Source of the DNA: Serratia proteamaculans
GTDB lineage: Bacteria > Pseudomonadota > Gammaproteobacteria > Enterobacterales > Enterobacteriaceae
Direction: 5' to 3'
Assembly (NCBI RefSeq): GCF_008830365.1
Contig: NZ_WBKI01000001.1
Location: forward strand, 1,798,001 to 1,862,000
DNA: 64,000 bases
The translations under genes and the position numbers were made by a program. The first letter of the stretch is position 1. Every line of letters starts with the position of its first letter. A model generated the notes under the pieces. The model saw only the letters and a list, made by a program, of their open reading frames with translations, was not told where the DNA came from and ran no database searches. Below, one piece after another: positions 46,529 through 54,767 of the stretch.

Positions 46529-48214
46529 TTAAATCATCTGGCTGAAATTCATCTGCGCCATCAGTTTGTAGTTGTCGGCGTAATCCACCGGAATGGCCAC
46601 CACGACTGGCCCCTGAATTTCCATCGCCTTACGCAGCATGGGCCGCAAGTCCTCCACCGACTGCACGGCAAACCCGACCGCACCGCAGGCCTCGGCATAG
46701 GCTTTAAAGTCAATGGGGCCGAATTCCACCCCGGATTTACGCTGGTATTTGTTCACCTCCTGCATTTCCACCATGTTGTAGGCGTTATCCACCCAAATCA
46801 CGTGCACGATGTTATTTTTCAGTCGTACCGCGGTTTCCAGCTCCATGCTTGACTGCATAAAACCGCCGTCGCCGGATATCGACACAACTTTATCCCCCGG
46901 GCGCACCAGCGCCGCACCGATGGCCCACGGCAACGCCACCCCCATGGTCTGTTGGCCGTTGGAAATCAGTAGCTGGCGCGCGCGGAAACTGTAAAGGTAA
47001 CGTGCAATCCAGATGTGGAAACTGCCCATGTCCACGCACAGCGTCACGTCGTCGCTGACAATGTCCTGCAACTCTTTCACGATGCGCAACGGGTGGATCG
47101 GCATACCGCCGCGCCGTGCGGCACGTTCCGCCAATTCATTGCGCTGACGTCCCAGATCGCTGAGGATCAATTCCACCTCCGCCGGTACGCTCACCACGCC
47201 GTTAAAGGCTTCGGTCATCATGTCGAGAGTGGCGCTGATATTGCCCACCAGCTCGACGTCCGGGCGATAGCAGGTGTCGATGTCCGCCGGCAGCACGTCG
47301 ATATGCACCAGTTTCAATCGGCCCTGGCTGTTCCACATGCAGGGATCGTATTCGATCGGCCCGTAGCCGACGCTGACCACCAGATCGGCCTTCTGCAATA
47401 GCTGGTCGGCGGGTTGGTTGTTGAACAGCCCGACGCGCCCGGCAAAGCGCGCGAAGTGATTGACGTCGATCACCCCGGCCGCCTGATAGGTGCCCACCAC
47501 CGGCATATGGGTGCGATGCAGCAACTGACGCACCGCCTCGCTGTTTTCCGGACGGCTGGCCTGTAGGCCTAACAGCAGCACCGGGCATTTCGCCTGTTGG
47601 ATCAGTTTAACCGCCGCACGAATATCCTCGGCCGCCGCTGCCCCCATGCGCGGCAATCGGCACCCCGCCAGCACCGGCGCACTGACCGGCTCATTGACGA
47701 TGTCCATCGGCAGGCTGACGAACGATGCCCCCGGACGGCCAAACTCGGCGTGGCGGAAAGCATTGGCGATCACTTCCGAAATCGCCGAACCGGCATGCAC
47801 CTCGGCGCAATACTTGGTCACCGGCCGGAACATGCTGACGGTGTCCATGCTCTGGTGGGTTTGCTTCTGGTTATCGGCACGTTTCACCGCCCCGCCAAAC
47901 GCCACCACCGCATCCCCTTCAGAGGTGGCGGTCGCCAGCCCGGTGATCAGATTGGAACTGCCCGGTCCGGAGGTCACCAGTGCCACCCCGGCCTTGCCGG
48001 TCAAACGCCCGACCGCCGCCGCCATAAACGCGGCGTTGGCTTCGTGACGCACCACCACCGTTTCTATCGAGGGGGCGTCCTCCAGCGAATCAAATACCCG
48101 ATCAATCTTGGCTCCCGGGATGCCAAATACGTAGTTAACACCCTGCGCTTCCAGATTTTTCACCACTAAATCTGCGCCGCACGCCCAGTTATGGTCTGTT
48201 TTTGCCTTGCTCAT
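46529..48214 (-). CDS. budB: Catabolic acetolactate synthase BudB
   Basis: This FAD-independent, thiamine diphosphate-dependent enzyme of 561 residues joins two pyruvates into alpha-acetolactate for acetoin and 2,3-butanediol formation. Motifs are the N-terminal [22 protein letters not shown], the activating Glu in [17 protein letters not shown] at about residue 60, and the cofactor motif [15 protein letters not shown] to [11 protein letters not shown]. No regulatory subunit gene is nearby, as expected for the catabolic type. It lies 39 bases after budA on the same strand and the pair is one operon. Confidence 0.95.
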   Translation of the reverse strand: MSKAKTDHNWACGADLVVKNLEAQGVNYVFGIPGAKIDRVFDSLEDAPSIETVVVRHEANAAFMAAAVGRLTGKAGVALVTSGPGSSNLITGLATATSEGDAVVAFGGAVKRADNQKQTHQSMDTVSMFRPVTKYCAEVHAGSAISEVIANAFRHAEFGRPGASFVSLPMDIVNEPVSAPVLAGCRLPRMGAAAAEDIRAAVKLIQQAKCPVLLLGLQASRPENSEAVRQLLHRTHMPVVGTYQAAGVIDVNHFARFAGRVGLFNNQPADQLLQKADLVVSVGYGPIEYDPCMWNSQGRLKLVHIDVLPADIDTCYRPDVELVGNISATLDMMTEAFNGVVSVPAEVELILSDLGRQRNELAERAARRGGMPIHPLRIVKELQDIVSDDVTLCVDMGSFHIWIARYLYSFRARQLLISNGQQTMGVALPWAIGAALVRPGDKVVSISGDGGFMQSSMELETAVRLKNNIVHVIWVDNAYNMVEMQEVNKYQRKSGVEFGPIDFKAYAEACGAVGFAVQSVEDLRPMLRKAMEIQGPVVVAIPVDYADNYKLMAQMNFSQMI

Positions 48215-48253
48215 GGAATACCTCCTGAAAATTAACCCAAGACTGTCGCGGAC

Positions 48254-49033
48254 TTAACCCTCGGCAGAACGAATTGCGCGGTCCAAATCCTCTGGACAGA
48301 GGTCGGCGCGCAGGAAATCCGCATCATGCGGCAACTGAAGATTGAGACGGGTGATCACGCCAAATTGCAGGCGACCGTGGTTGAGCTGGTAATCCAGCAC
48401 GTGGCCGCCGCCGTTGCGATCCTCGGTGACAAAATGTTCGTGATAACCGGCCACGCCAATGCCTTGCATATAGTCAGGCGAGCGGAAACCGACCAGGGTG
48501 CCCTGGCAGTGATGAAAGGCAAAGGTTGGCTGCTCCTCTATCGCTTCCAGCATCGGGCGATAGGGGCGTTCCTGGCGGGGTACGGTGCGGGTTTCCACGT
48601 GGCTGAATTCGCCGTCAACGCGTACCGCGCAGAACAGATTTGGTGAAGCCACCTGTTCGTCAATGCACTGGTGCAGTTGCGCCTTGGTGATCGGGCGATC
48701 AAAGTTTTGGGTAACGCTCGGTTGGAAAAAGGTGACAACGGCAAACGGGGTTTTCTGCTGCAGACTGGCCGGCCGCGCACTGCCGTCGGCGCGCAACTGG
48801 TGAATTTCCTTGTCGAAGGCGATCAGTTCGCCGTCAAGGTGATTGAAGGTGCCCAGGCCGAAGTTACCGTGCCGGAGCAATTCGGCAATAGTGACCTCCC
48901 CTTCGTAAACACCGCTGATTAACGCGCTCATCAGCGAGATTTGGTAGATCTCGCCCTCCCCAACGCTCAGCGACTGCCTGGCAAACCCTTGCGCCAAATG
49001 CTGCGCACAGGAACACCCGTGGTCTTCGTTCAT
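48254..49033 (-). CDS. budA: Alpha-acetolactate decarboxylase BudA
   Basis: This enzyme converts acetolactate to acetoin, draining acid-forming pyruvate into a neutral product. It has 259 residues. Zinc-ligand histidines are in GVAGYHEHFVTEDRNGGGHVLDY (about residue 192-210), and Arg and Glu of the active site are in the FCAVRVDGEFSHVETRTVPRQ segment. A GGAGGAG site precedes the ATG. The leader carries two terminator-like hairpins and a third hairpin next to the ribosome site. budC is not present in the window. Confidence 0.95.
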   Translation of the reverse strand: MNEDHGCSCAQHLAQGFARQSLSVGEGEIYQISLMSALISGVYEGEVTIAELLRHGNFGLGTFNHLDGELIAFDKEIHQLRADGSARPASLQQKTPFAVVTFFQPSVTQNFDRPITKAQLHQCIDEQVASPNLFCAVRVDGEFSHVETRTVPRQERPYRPMLEAIEEQPTFAFHHCQGTLVGFRSPDYMQGIGVAGYHEHFVTEDRNGGGHVLDYQLNHGRLQFGVITRLNLQLPHDADFLRADLCPEDLDRAIRSAEG

Positions 49034-49050
49034 AAACTACTCCTCCACCA

Positions 49051-49073
49051 GCGCGGAGTGGAATGCCCCGCGC
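49051..49073 (-). promoter_or_regulatory. Hairpin adjoining the budA ribosome site
   Basis: The arms GCGCGG and CCGCGC enclose a loop of about 11 bases, ending about 10 bases before GGAGGAG on the minus strand. It could limit ribosome access or be part of the leader fold. Confidence 0.4.
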
Positions 49074-49077
49074 GTTC

Positions 49078-49101
49078 AAAAATGCTCACCTGAAGGTGAG
49101 C
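49078..49101 (-). terminator. Terminator-like hairpin 2 in the budA leader
   Basis: On the minus strand GCTCACC-TTCA-GGTGAGC is followed by ATTTTT. It stands 45 bases upstream of budA, where a terminator would block the operon unless controlled. Confidence 0.6.
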
Positions 49102-49152
49102 AAAGATGTCACCGGCGACGCGTTCAGTTGGAACGATTCAGCCAACGATGAC

Positions 49153-49177
49153 AAAAAAACCGGCACGGCAGGCCGGT
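49153..49177 (-). terminator. Terminator-like hairpin 1 in the budA leader
   Basis: On the minus strand ACCGGC-N7-GCCGGT is followed by seven T residues, a good intrinsic terminator, 120 bases upstream of budA. It may end a short transcript or act as an attenuator. The whole 437-base gap 49034-49470 holds no protein gene that I can support. Confidence 0.65.
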
Positions 49178-49452
49178 GACACCCAAGGTCAACAACGGTT
49201 TAGCTTCACTAATCATTGTTGTTAAACAGGGTGCCAAATTGAACGGTTAGTCTGGTGTTGAAGCAGTTATCAATACCGCAGGCACACGGCGGAGCCTGGG
49301 GAAAACAAGCTATCTGAAGTTCTAAAAACCGCGTGCTTTATGCATTCTTGCTCTGTGCGGTGAGCTCACGGCACGTTCTTATCCGCCGTAAGCACCCAAA
49401 AAGAGTAGCCGCATCGCGACGGACGGAGAACCAGGTATTCATAAGAAACGCT

Positions 49453-49469
49453 TTTGCATATAATGCAAA
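49453..49469. promoter_or_regulatory. Palindrome directly upstream of the budR start
   Basis: TTTGCAT-ATA-ATGCAAA is a perfect 17-base inverted repeat ending one base before the ATG at 49471, where the ribosome site should be. It may be an autoregulatory operator. Confidence 0.45.
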
Positions 49470-49470
49470 G

Positions 49471-50373
49471 ATGAATGACGCTCGCTATGTTGAACATCTG
49501 CCGATATTTCTCGAAGTGGCCCTGTTGGGCAGCTTCTCCGCCGCCGCCCGCAAGCTGGGAATGGTGCCGTCTTCGCTGGTGCGCCACGTTGATGCACTGG
49601 AAAGTGCCTTGGGCGCGACGCTGTTTATCCGCTCAACGCGCGGTCTGATGCTGACGGACGCCGGGGAAATGCTGCAGACGCGAGCCACCACGCTGCTGAC
49701 GGACATCAGCGATATCCGTGCCGAACTGACTTCGCTGAGCGACAGGCCGCAAGGCACCTTGCGCATCAGTTGCCTGCCGACCTTTGGCAAAACCTATATT
49801 CTGCCACTGTTGCCGACGCTGGCTGAACGCTATCCGCAGCTATTTGTTGAGCTGGATTTGACGGAACGTCAGACCGATCCGACCCAGGAACTGCTGGATG
49901 CCGCCATCCGCATCGGCGAGCAAAAAGACAGTGGGCTGTATGCCAGCCGGATAGCTACCCAGCGCTGGATGATGTGCGCCAGCCCTGATTATCTCGCGCG
50001 CTATGGCCGCCCAGCCGACCTGAACGCCTTGCCGGAACATCGGCTGATAGCCCGCTACCACAAGCAACAGCCGGCCTGTTGGGCACAAATTCTCAGCGCT
50101 CCGTTGATGGATCGCTGCAATCTGGTATTGCGCTGTGATGACTTTACCGCTCAGCGCGAGGCGGCGCTGCTGGGGCTGGGGATCACCTTTTTACCCAACT
50201 GGGTCGTCGGGCCGGATATTCAGGCCGGTCGGTTGCTACCGCTGCTGGAAGATCCGCGGCAGGAGCAACAGGGGATTTATCTGCTGCGGCCGCTGGCGAA
50301 GGTGTCCACACGGCTGAATCTGTTTATTACTCTGCTCAAGCAAAGTATCGGTCAGCCGCCGAGTTGGGAGTGA
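49471..50373 (+). CDS. LysR-type regulator divergent from budAB (probable BudR/SlaR)
   Basis: The 300-residue protein has an N-terminal winged helix-turn-helix (ALLGSFSAAARKLGMVPSSLVRHVDALESALG, about residues 12-45) and a C-terminal effector domain. LysR proteins divergent from budAB activate the operon in response to acetate or acidity in related bacteria. That role is inferred from position. The ATG at 49471 gives a normal LysR N-terminus. A longer frame from 49333 reads unlikely sequence. Its 3' end overlaps eutC by 22 bases, both converging. Confidence 0.8.
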   Translation: MNDARYVEHLPIFLEVALLGSFSAAARKLGMVPSSLVRHVDALESALGATLFIRSTRGLMLTDAGEMLQTRATTLLTDISDIRAELTSLSDRPQGTLRISCLPTFGKTYILPLLPTLAERYPQLFVELDLTERQTDPTQELLDAAIRIGEQKDSGLYASRIATQRWMMCASPDYLARYGRPADLNALPEHRLIARYHKQQPACWAQILSAPLMDRCNLVLRCDDFTAQREAALLGLGITFLPNWVVGPDIQAGRLLPLLEDPRQEQQGIYLLRPLAKVSTRLNLFITLLKQSIGQPPSWE

Positions 50374-51143
50374 AGCGGTGATACCTTGCCATACAACGCC
50401 GGGTTGTCACTTTCGTCTTTCAGCTCTATTCCGGTCAGGCGGCGCTGGAAAGCCTGCTCCAGCAGCCACGCCAATTTAAACGCCGCCTGCGGGTAATCCA
50501 GCCCTTCCGGACGCACGTTGGAAATGCAATTACGCTCCGACTCACGCCGCAGGGTGTTCGGCCCCCAGGTGAGGTAGATCCCCAGGCTGTCCGGCGATGA
50601 CAGACCCGGCCGCTCGCCGATCAACATCGCCACCGTTCTGGCCCGCAAACATTCACCAATATCATCCCCCAACGCCACCCGCGACTGATGGGCCAACACC
50701 ACCGGTGCGACCGAGAGCCCCAATAGGTCGAGATAAGGCCGCAGCGCCTGCAACAACGGCAGCGCCTGACGATGTACCGCCTTGGAGGACAAACCATCCG
50801 CCACCACCAGCAGTAAGTCGGCCGGCTTGTCCGACAGACCCTGCAGCAGGCTGCGGCTGTCCGCGGCCAACCGACGCCCCAAATCCGGTCGACTGAGATA
50901 AGCGGTACGATCGGCCGCCTGGCTGTGCACCGTCAAGGTTTGCCAGCCCTGATGCTGTAAAGCGCTGGCCAGCGTATCGCTGTCGAACGGCTGGTGCACC
51001 GCATCACGCGCCTGCGCATGCGCCAGGCCAAATTTAAGCAGTTCCTCGGTGGGCAGGCTGGCGCCGGTGCGCCCCAGCGCAATACGCGCATCGGTAAAGG
51101 CACGCATCGCATCCCAACTATTAACATGGACCGGCTTGCTCAT
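50352..51143 (-). CDS. eutC: Ethanolamine ammonia-lyase small subunit EutC
   Basis: The 263-residue light chain carries much of the adenosylcobalamin site of ethanolamine ammonia-lyase, which splits ethanolamine into acetaldehyde and ammonia. Conserved parts are ARIALGRTGASLPTEELLKFGLAHAQARDAVH (about residue 18-50), VADGLSSKAVHRQALPLL and the metal/cofactor segments IGERPGLSSPDSLGIYLTWGP and ERNCISNVRPEGLDYPQAA. It overlaps eutB by 4 bases. No EutA reactivase, permease or shell protein gene is nearby. Confidence 0.94.
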   Translation of the reverse strand: MSKPVHVNSWDAMRAFTDARIALGRTGASLPTEELLKFGLAHAQARDAVHQPFDSDTLASALQHQGWQTLTVHSQAADRTAYLSRPDLGRRLAADSRSLLQGLSDKPADLLLVVADGLSSKAVHRQALPLLQALRPYLDLLGLSVAPVVLAHQSRVALGDDIGECLRARTVAMLIGERPGLSSPDSLGIYLTWGPNTLRRESERNCISNVRPEGLDYPQAAFKLAWLLEQAFQRRLTGIELKDESDNPALYGKVSPLHSQLGG

Positions 51144-52525
51144 GGTTGCTCTCCCTGTAACGCCAGCAACAACGGGTGATTGGCGGCGGTGTCGCGCAGT
51201 CGCCCCAGATCGTCGGTGATATGCATTTTCGTCAGCCAGTCGGCGAACTCCGGCGCATGCTTGAGCCCCAGCAGTTCGCGGATATACAGCGCGTCGTGGA
51301 ATGAGGTACTTTGGTAATTGAGCATGATGTCATCCGCCCCCGGAACGCCAATCAGGAAGGTCAGCCCGGCGGTGGCCAACAGCGTCAACAGCGTATCCAT
51401 ATCGTCCTGATCCGCCTCCGCGTGATTGGTGTAACACACGTCACAACCCAGCGGCAGGCCGAGCAATTTACCGCAGAAATGATCTTCCAGACCGGCACGA
51501 ATGATCTGTTTGCCGTCGTACAGGTACTCCGGCCCGATAAAGCCGACCACGGTGTTGATCAGCAATGGCGAGAAATGTCGCGCTACCGCATAGGCGCGTG
51601 CCTCACAGGTTTGTTGATCAACGCCGTGGTGCGCATTGGATGACAAACAACTGCCCTGCCCGGTTTCGAAGTACATGACGTTATGACCCAAAGTGCCACG
51701 ATTGAGGCTCAGCGCTGCCTGCTGCGCCTCCGCCAGCAGGGCCAGATTTATGCCAAAACCGCTGTTGGCCGCCTCGGTACCGGCGATCGACTGGAACACC
51801 AAATCCACCGGCGCGCCACGCTCGATCAGGCGCAGCGTATTGGTGACGTGCGTCAACACACAGGATTGGGTAGGAATGGCGAAACGCTGGATCACGTCGT
51901 CCAGCATATAATTGAGTTTCTCCAGCAGCGGCAGGCTGTCGCTGGCCGGGTTGATGCCCACGACCGCGTCACCGCTGCCATACAGCAAGCCATCAAGCAT
52001 GCTGGCCGCAATGCCCTGCAGACTGTCGGTAGGATGGTTCGGTTGAAGCCGCACGCTGAGGTGGCCCGGCAGGCCAATGGTGTTGCGAAAACGCGTGATC
52101 ACCCGGCACTTTTTGGCCACCAGGATCAGATCCTGATTGCGCATCAGTTTACTCACTGCCGCCGCCATTTCCGGCGTAATGCCGGCGGCCACCCGCGTCA
52201 ACATCAGGCTGTCCGCCTGCTCGCTCAGCAGCCAGTCGCGAAAGTCGCCCACCGTCAGATGCGAAATCGGCGCAAAGGCCAATACGTCGTGGCTGTCGAT
52301 AATCAGCCGTGTCACCTCATCCTGTTCGTACGGCACCAGCAACTGCTGGAGGAACGTTTTCAGCGGCACCTCTGCCAGCGCAATGCGCGCCGCCATACGT
52401 TCCTCTGCGCTGTCCGCCGCCACTTCCGCCAGATAGTCGCCGGAACGGGCCGGTGACGCCTTGGCCATCAACTGGCGTAAATCACTGAAACGGTAGCTGC
52501 GCCGGCTAAGCGTTGCCTGATACAT
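51140..52525 (-). CDS. eutB: Ethanolamine ammonia-lyase large subunit EutB
   Basis: The 461-residue heavy chain (E. coli 453) is a TIM barrel with the substrate site. Conserved stretches include VRLQPNHPTDSLQGIAASMLDGL, GDAVVGINPASDS, YFETGQGSCLSSNAHHGVDQQTCEARAYA and GFIGPEYLYDGKQIIRAGLEDHFCGKL. The ATG at 52525 follows AGGGGAC. The longer frame to 52579 is not supported. eutBC stands as a bare two-gene operon without the microcompartment locus, so acetaldehyde would be released in the cytoplasm. I found no cobalamin riboswitch upstream. Confidence 0.94.
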   Translation of the reverse strand: MYQATLSRRSYRFSDLRQLMAKASPARSGDYLAEVAADSAEERMAARIALAEVPLKTFLQQLLVPYEQDEVTRLIIDSHDVLAFAPISHLTVGDFRDWLLSEQADSLMLTRVAAGITPEMAAAVSKLMRNQDLILVAKKCRVITRFRNTIGLPGHLSVRLQPNHPTDSLQGIAASMLDGLLYGSGDAVVGINPASDSLPLLEKLNYMLDDVIQRFAIPTQSCVLTHVTNTLRLIERGAPVDLVFQSIAGTEAANSGFGINLALLAEAQQAALSLNRGTLGHNVMYFETGQGSCLSSNAHHGVDQQTCEARAYAVARHFSPLLINTVVGFIGPEYLYDGKQIIRAGLEDHFCGKLLGLPLGCDVCYTNHAEADQDDMDTLLTLLATAGLTFLIGVPGADDIMLNYQSTSFHDALYIRELLGLKHAPEFADWLTKMHITDDLGRLRDTAANHPLLLALQGEQP

Positions 52526-52666
52526 AGTGTCCCCTGTTCTATCCTGAATGCTCACCTGAAGCTGCAAACCCTGTACCAAGTGTAGTCAGTCGGCCAGCGA
52601 ATATATTCGCTCGCTGTTTCACCTACGGGCACTTCAGGTTACAGTAGCCGCAACAAAGGAGAGGTA

Positions 52667-53215
52667 ATGACCCGGCAACAGAGAATTATCCAGTGGTTAC
52701 AGCAAGATAGTGCAAGAATGGCGGCATTGCGCACCGCACGGCGGCTTGGTCTGAATGACTGGTGCCTGGGGGCCGGTTTTGTGCGTAATCTGGTGTGGGA
52801 TCGGCTGCACGGTTACACCACGTCAACACCGCTTAACGACATCGACGTGATCCATTTTGATCCACAACGCCCGGAAGCGGAGCGTGACCAAATGCTGGAA
52901 ACGCGACTGCAAGAGTGGTTGCCGCAGCCGTGGTCGGTGAAAAACCAGGCGCGTATGCACCTGCGCAGCGGCCGGGCGCCCTATCTTAACAGCGAAGATG
53001 CCATCAGCTATTGGACCGAGCGGGAAACCGCGGTGGGCGCACGTCTGAACGCTGACGACAGCATCCAACTGGTCGCGCCATTCGGCCTCGACGGGTTGTT
53101 CGATGACACCATCACCTTCAATGCCAAAAACGGCGACCTCAGTGCTTATGAACAACGGGTAGCCAGCAAAAGCTGGTTGCAACACTGGCCACGCCTGCGG
53201 CAAATCCGCGGGTAA
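52667..53215 (+). CDS. Nucleotidyltransferase-like protein (DUF925/NTP_transf_6)
   Basis: The 182-residue cytoplasmic protein has the NTP_transf_6 pattern: LNDWCLGAGFVRNLVWDRLHGY near residue 28-49, then the acidic motif PLNDIDVIHFDP (Asp-x-Asp, residue about 57-60), and VAPFGLDGLFDDTI near residue 137. These resemble a nucleotidyltransferase palm with metal-binding acids, but the substrate and even activity are not established for the family. AAAGGAGAGG precedes the ATG. Its stop codon TAA forms the first bases of the sigma-28 promoter of the next gene. Confidence 0.8.
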   Translation: MTRQQRIIQWLQQDSARMAALRTARRLGLNDWCLGAGFVRNLVWDRLHGYTTSTPLNDIDVIHFDPQRPEAERDQMLETRLQEWLPQPWSVKNQARMHLRSGRAPYLNSEDAISYWTERETAVGARLNADDSIQLVAPFGLDGLFDDTITFNAKNGDLSAYEQRVASKSWLQHWPRLRQIRG

Positions 53216-53239
53216 AGTTTTCCCCCGCGCAGCCGATAC
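53213..53239 (+). promoter_or_regulatory. Sigma-28 (FliA) promoter of the FlxA-like gene
   Basis: TAAAGTTT, 11 bases, then GCCGATAC matches the flagellar sigma-28 consensus TAAAGTTT-N11-GCCGATAA at 15 of 16 listed bases with exact spacing. It ends 34 bases before the ATG at 53274. Confidence 0.88.
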
Positions 53240-53273
53240 CCTGAGCAGCAGAATCAAACTCAGGGAGAGTATT

Positions 53274-53750
53274 ATGTCGACCAGCATTACCATGATTGTC
53301 CCGGTGAAAAACACCGTACCCGGCATCAGCAAGGTTTTTAGCGCCCCCGGTAACGAAGGCCAGTTGCTGATGGCCAAACCGGTCAACCAGCAGCCGGAAG
53401 GCGGCAAGATGAAAGAAACCAAGGAAGCGGGCGGTAGCGATCAGGTAAAAGTGGCCGACAGCAGCGCCTCGGCACGGATCAAGTCGCTGAACAAACAAAT
53501 CCAGGATCTGCAACAGAAGCTGGTGGATCTGAAAGACTCGGATGCCGATCCCAAAGAGATAGAAAAGCAGAAACAGTTGATTCAGGCGCAGATCAAAATG
53601 CTGCAGGCCGAAATCGCGCGGATTCAGAAAGAAGAGATGGAAAAACAGCAGGCAGAGCAAATGACCAAAACGGCTGACAGCGTTACCCCCGCCAAAGGCG
53701 ACGGCATCAACCGCCCGACCGCGCTTAACGCCGTGGATGTGTATATTTAA
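53274..53750 (+). CDS. FlxA-like coiled-coil protein, probable late flagellar-regulon gene
   Basis: The 158-residue protein has no signal peptide. A low-complexity start of about 60 residues is followed by a long heptad-rich coiled coil (about 66-130: SLNKQIQDLQQKLVDLKD, IEKQKQLIQAQIKMLQAEI, RIQKEEMEKQQAEQ). A short tail is rich in Thr, Ala and Asp. It matches the FlxA-like family, whose E. coli founder flxA is a FliA-dependent gene of unknown role. The sigma-28 promoter at 53213 supports this. AGGGAGAG precedes the ATG. No other motility gene is in the window. Confidence 0.8.
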   Translation: MSTSITMIVPVKNTVPGISKVFSAPGNEGQLLMAKPVNQQPEGGKMKETKEAGGSDQVKVADSSASARIKSLNKQIQDLQQKLVDLKDSDADPKEIEKQKQLIQAQIKMLQAEIARIQKEEMEKQQAEQMTKTADSVTPAKGDGINRPTALNAVDVYI

Positions 53751-53751
53751 C

Positions 53752-54672
53752 TCAGTAATCCGCCTGCCGTTGGCGCTGCTGCTGCAACAACGCCGCCTGC
53801 TGTCCCACCACCTGCCAGATGACCTCTGCCGCCGGTGTCAGCGAGCGGTTTTTACGCCGCACCAGCATCAGCGCGCGGTTGATTTCCGGCACCAGCCGCC
53901 GAACCTTCAGCTGGCCCCCTTCCGGCAAGGGTAATGCCAACGCCGGAAAAATACTGATGCCGATACCTGCCGCCACCATCGGAAACAACGTAGCCGGGTG
54001 GCCAATCTCCTGCACCACCGTGGCTTCCACCCCTTGTTGGCGCAGTGCGCTGTCAATCAACGGTCGGCTGCCGGAGGCATAATCCTGCAACACTAAACGA
54101 CTGCCGTTCAGCGCCGACCAGTGCACTTCGGGCAATTCGGCAAACGGATGATCGTTACGGCACAGCAGCAGGAAAGGTTCGTGCAGGATCGGTTCACAGT
54201 CCAGATCCAACGCCTGCACCGGATCGACCACGATGCCAAAATCGACCTCGGCGTTGCGAATGCTGTGCAGCACCTGCTGTTGCGCCTGGTCACGCAGCAT
54301 AATGCGGATCTCCGGATACTGCTTTTCCCCTGCGGCGATACATTGCGGCATCAGGTGCGCAGAGATGGTCTGGCTCGACGCCACCCGCACCGTACCACTG
54401 CGTAGCACGCCAAAGCTGCGCGCATCCAGCAATGACGACTGTAATTCATCCAGCAATCGTTCAACGCGGTTGGCCAACCTCTGCCCGGCATCGGTCAGCA
54501 GCACTTCGCGGGTAGTGCGATCGAGCAGGCGCACGCCGATTTCCGCCTCCAGCTCTTTTACGCTGTGACTGACCGCCGACTGGGTCAGGCCAATCGCCTC
54601 ACCGGCCCGGCTGAAACTGCGGTGCCGAGCAATGGCGACAAAAACCCTGAGTTGTTTAATCGAGTAATTCAT
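53752..54672 (-). CDS. yfeR: LysR-type regulator YfeR
   Basis: The 306-residue LysR protein has the winged helix-turn-helix at residues 1-60 ([32 protein letters not shown]) and an effector domain with [19 protein letters not shown] and [31 protein letters not shown]. Both domains follow E. coli YfeR closely. In enterobacteria yfeR is divergent from yfeH and regulates it. The 95-base gap here is AT-rich with TTCATAAATGAA-type symmetry suited to a LysR operator. Its 3' end lies one base from that of flxA-like. Confidence 0.92.
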   Translation of the reverse strand: MNYSIKQLRVFVAIARHRSFSRAGEAIGLTQSAVSHSVKELEAEIGVRLLDRTTREVLLTDAGQRLANRVERLLDELQSSLLDARSFGVLRSGTVRVASSQTISAHLMPQCIAAGEKQYPEIRIMLRDQAQQQVLHSIRNAEVDFGIVVDPVQALDLDCEPILHEPFLLLCRNDHPFAELPEVHWSALNGSRLVLQDYASGSRPLIDSALRQQGVEATVVQEIGHPATLFPMVAAGIGISIFPALALPLPEGGQLKVRRLVPEINRALMLVRRKNRSLTPAAEVIWQVVGQQAALLQQQRQRQADY

Positions 54673-54679
54673 GTTTTTT

Positions 54680-54691
54680 ATTCATAAATGA
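54680..54691. promoter_or_regulatory. Palindrome in the yfeR-yfeH gap, possible YfeR site
   Basis: TTCATAAATGAA is symmetric around its centre and lies 8 bases upstream of the yfeR ATG in the divergent promoter region. The assignment to YfeR is inference. Confidence 0.35.
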
Positions 54692-54767
54692 ATTAAATAA
54701 ATCAATTTAATTATTATATCCCGTCGCGCGACAATGGGCGCATTGATTTTTCTTCGAGTATGCCGCC

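Noticed and set aside
49084-49110. Leader peptide (GTG ACA TCT TTG CTC ACC TTC AGG TGA) controlling budA attenuation
   Set aside because: It has no ribosome site and no run of regulatory codons, so it is likely chance.
52526-52666. Cobalamin riboswitch for eutBC
   Set aside because: No B12-box-like sequence and too little room before the divergent NTase gene.
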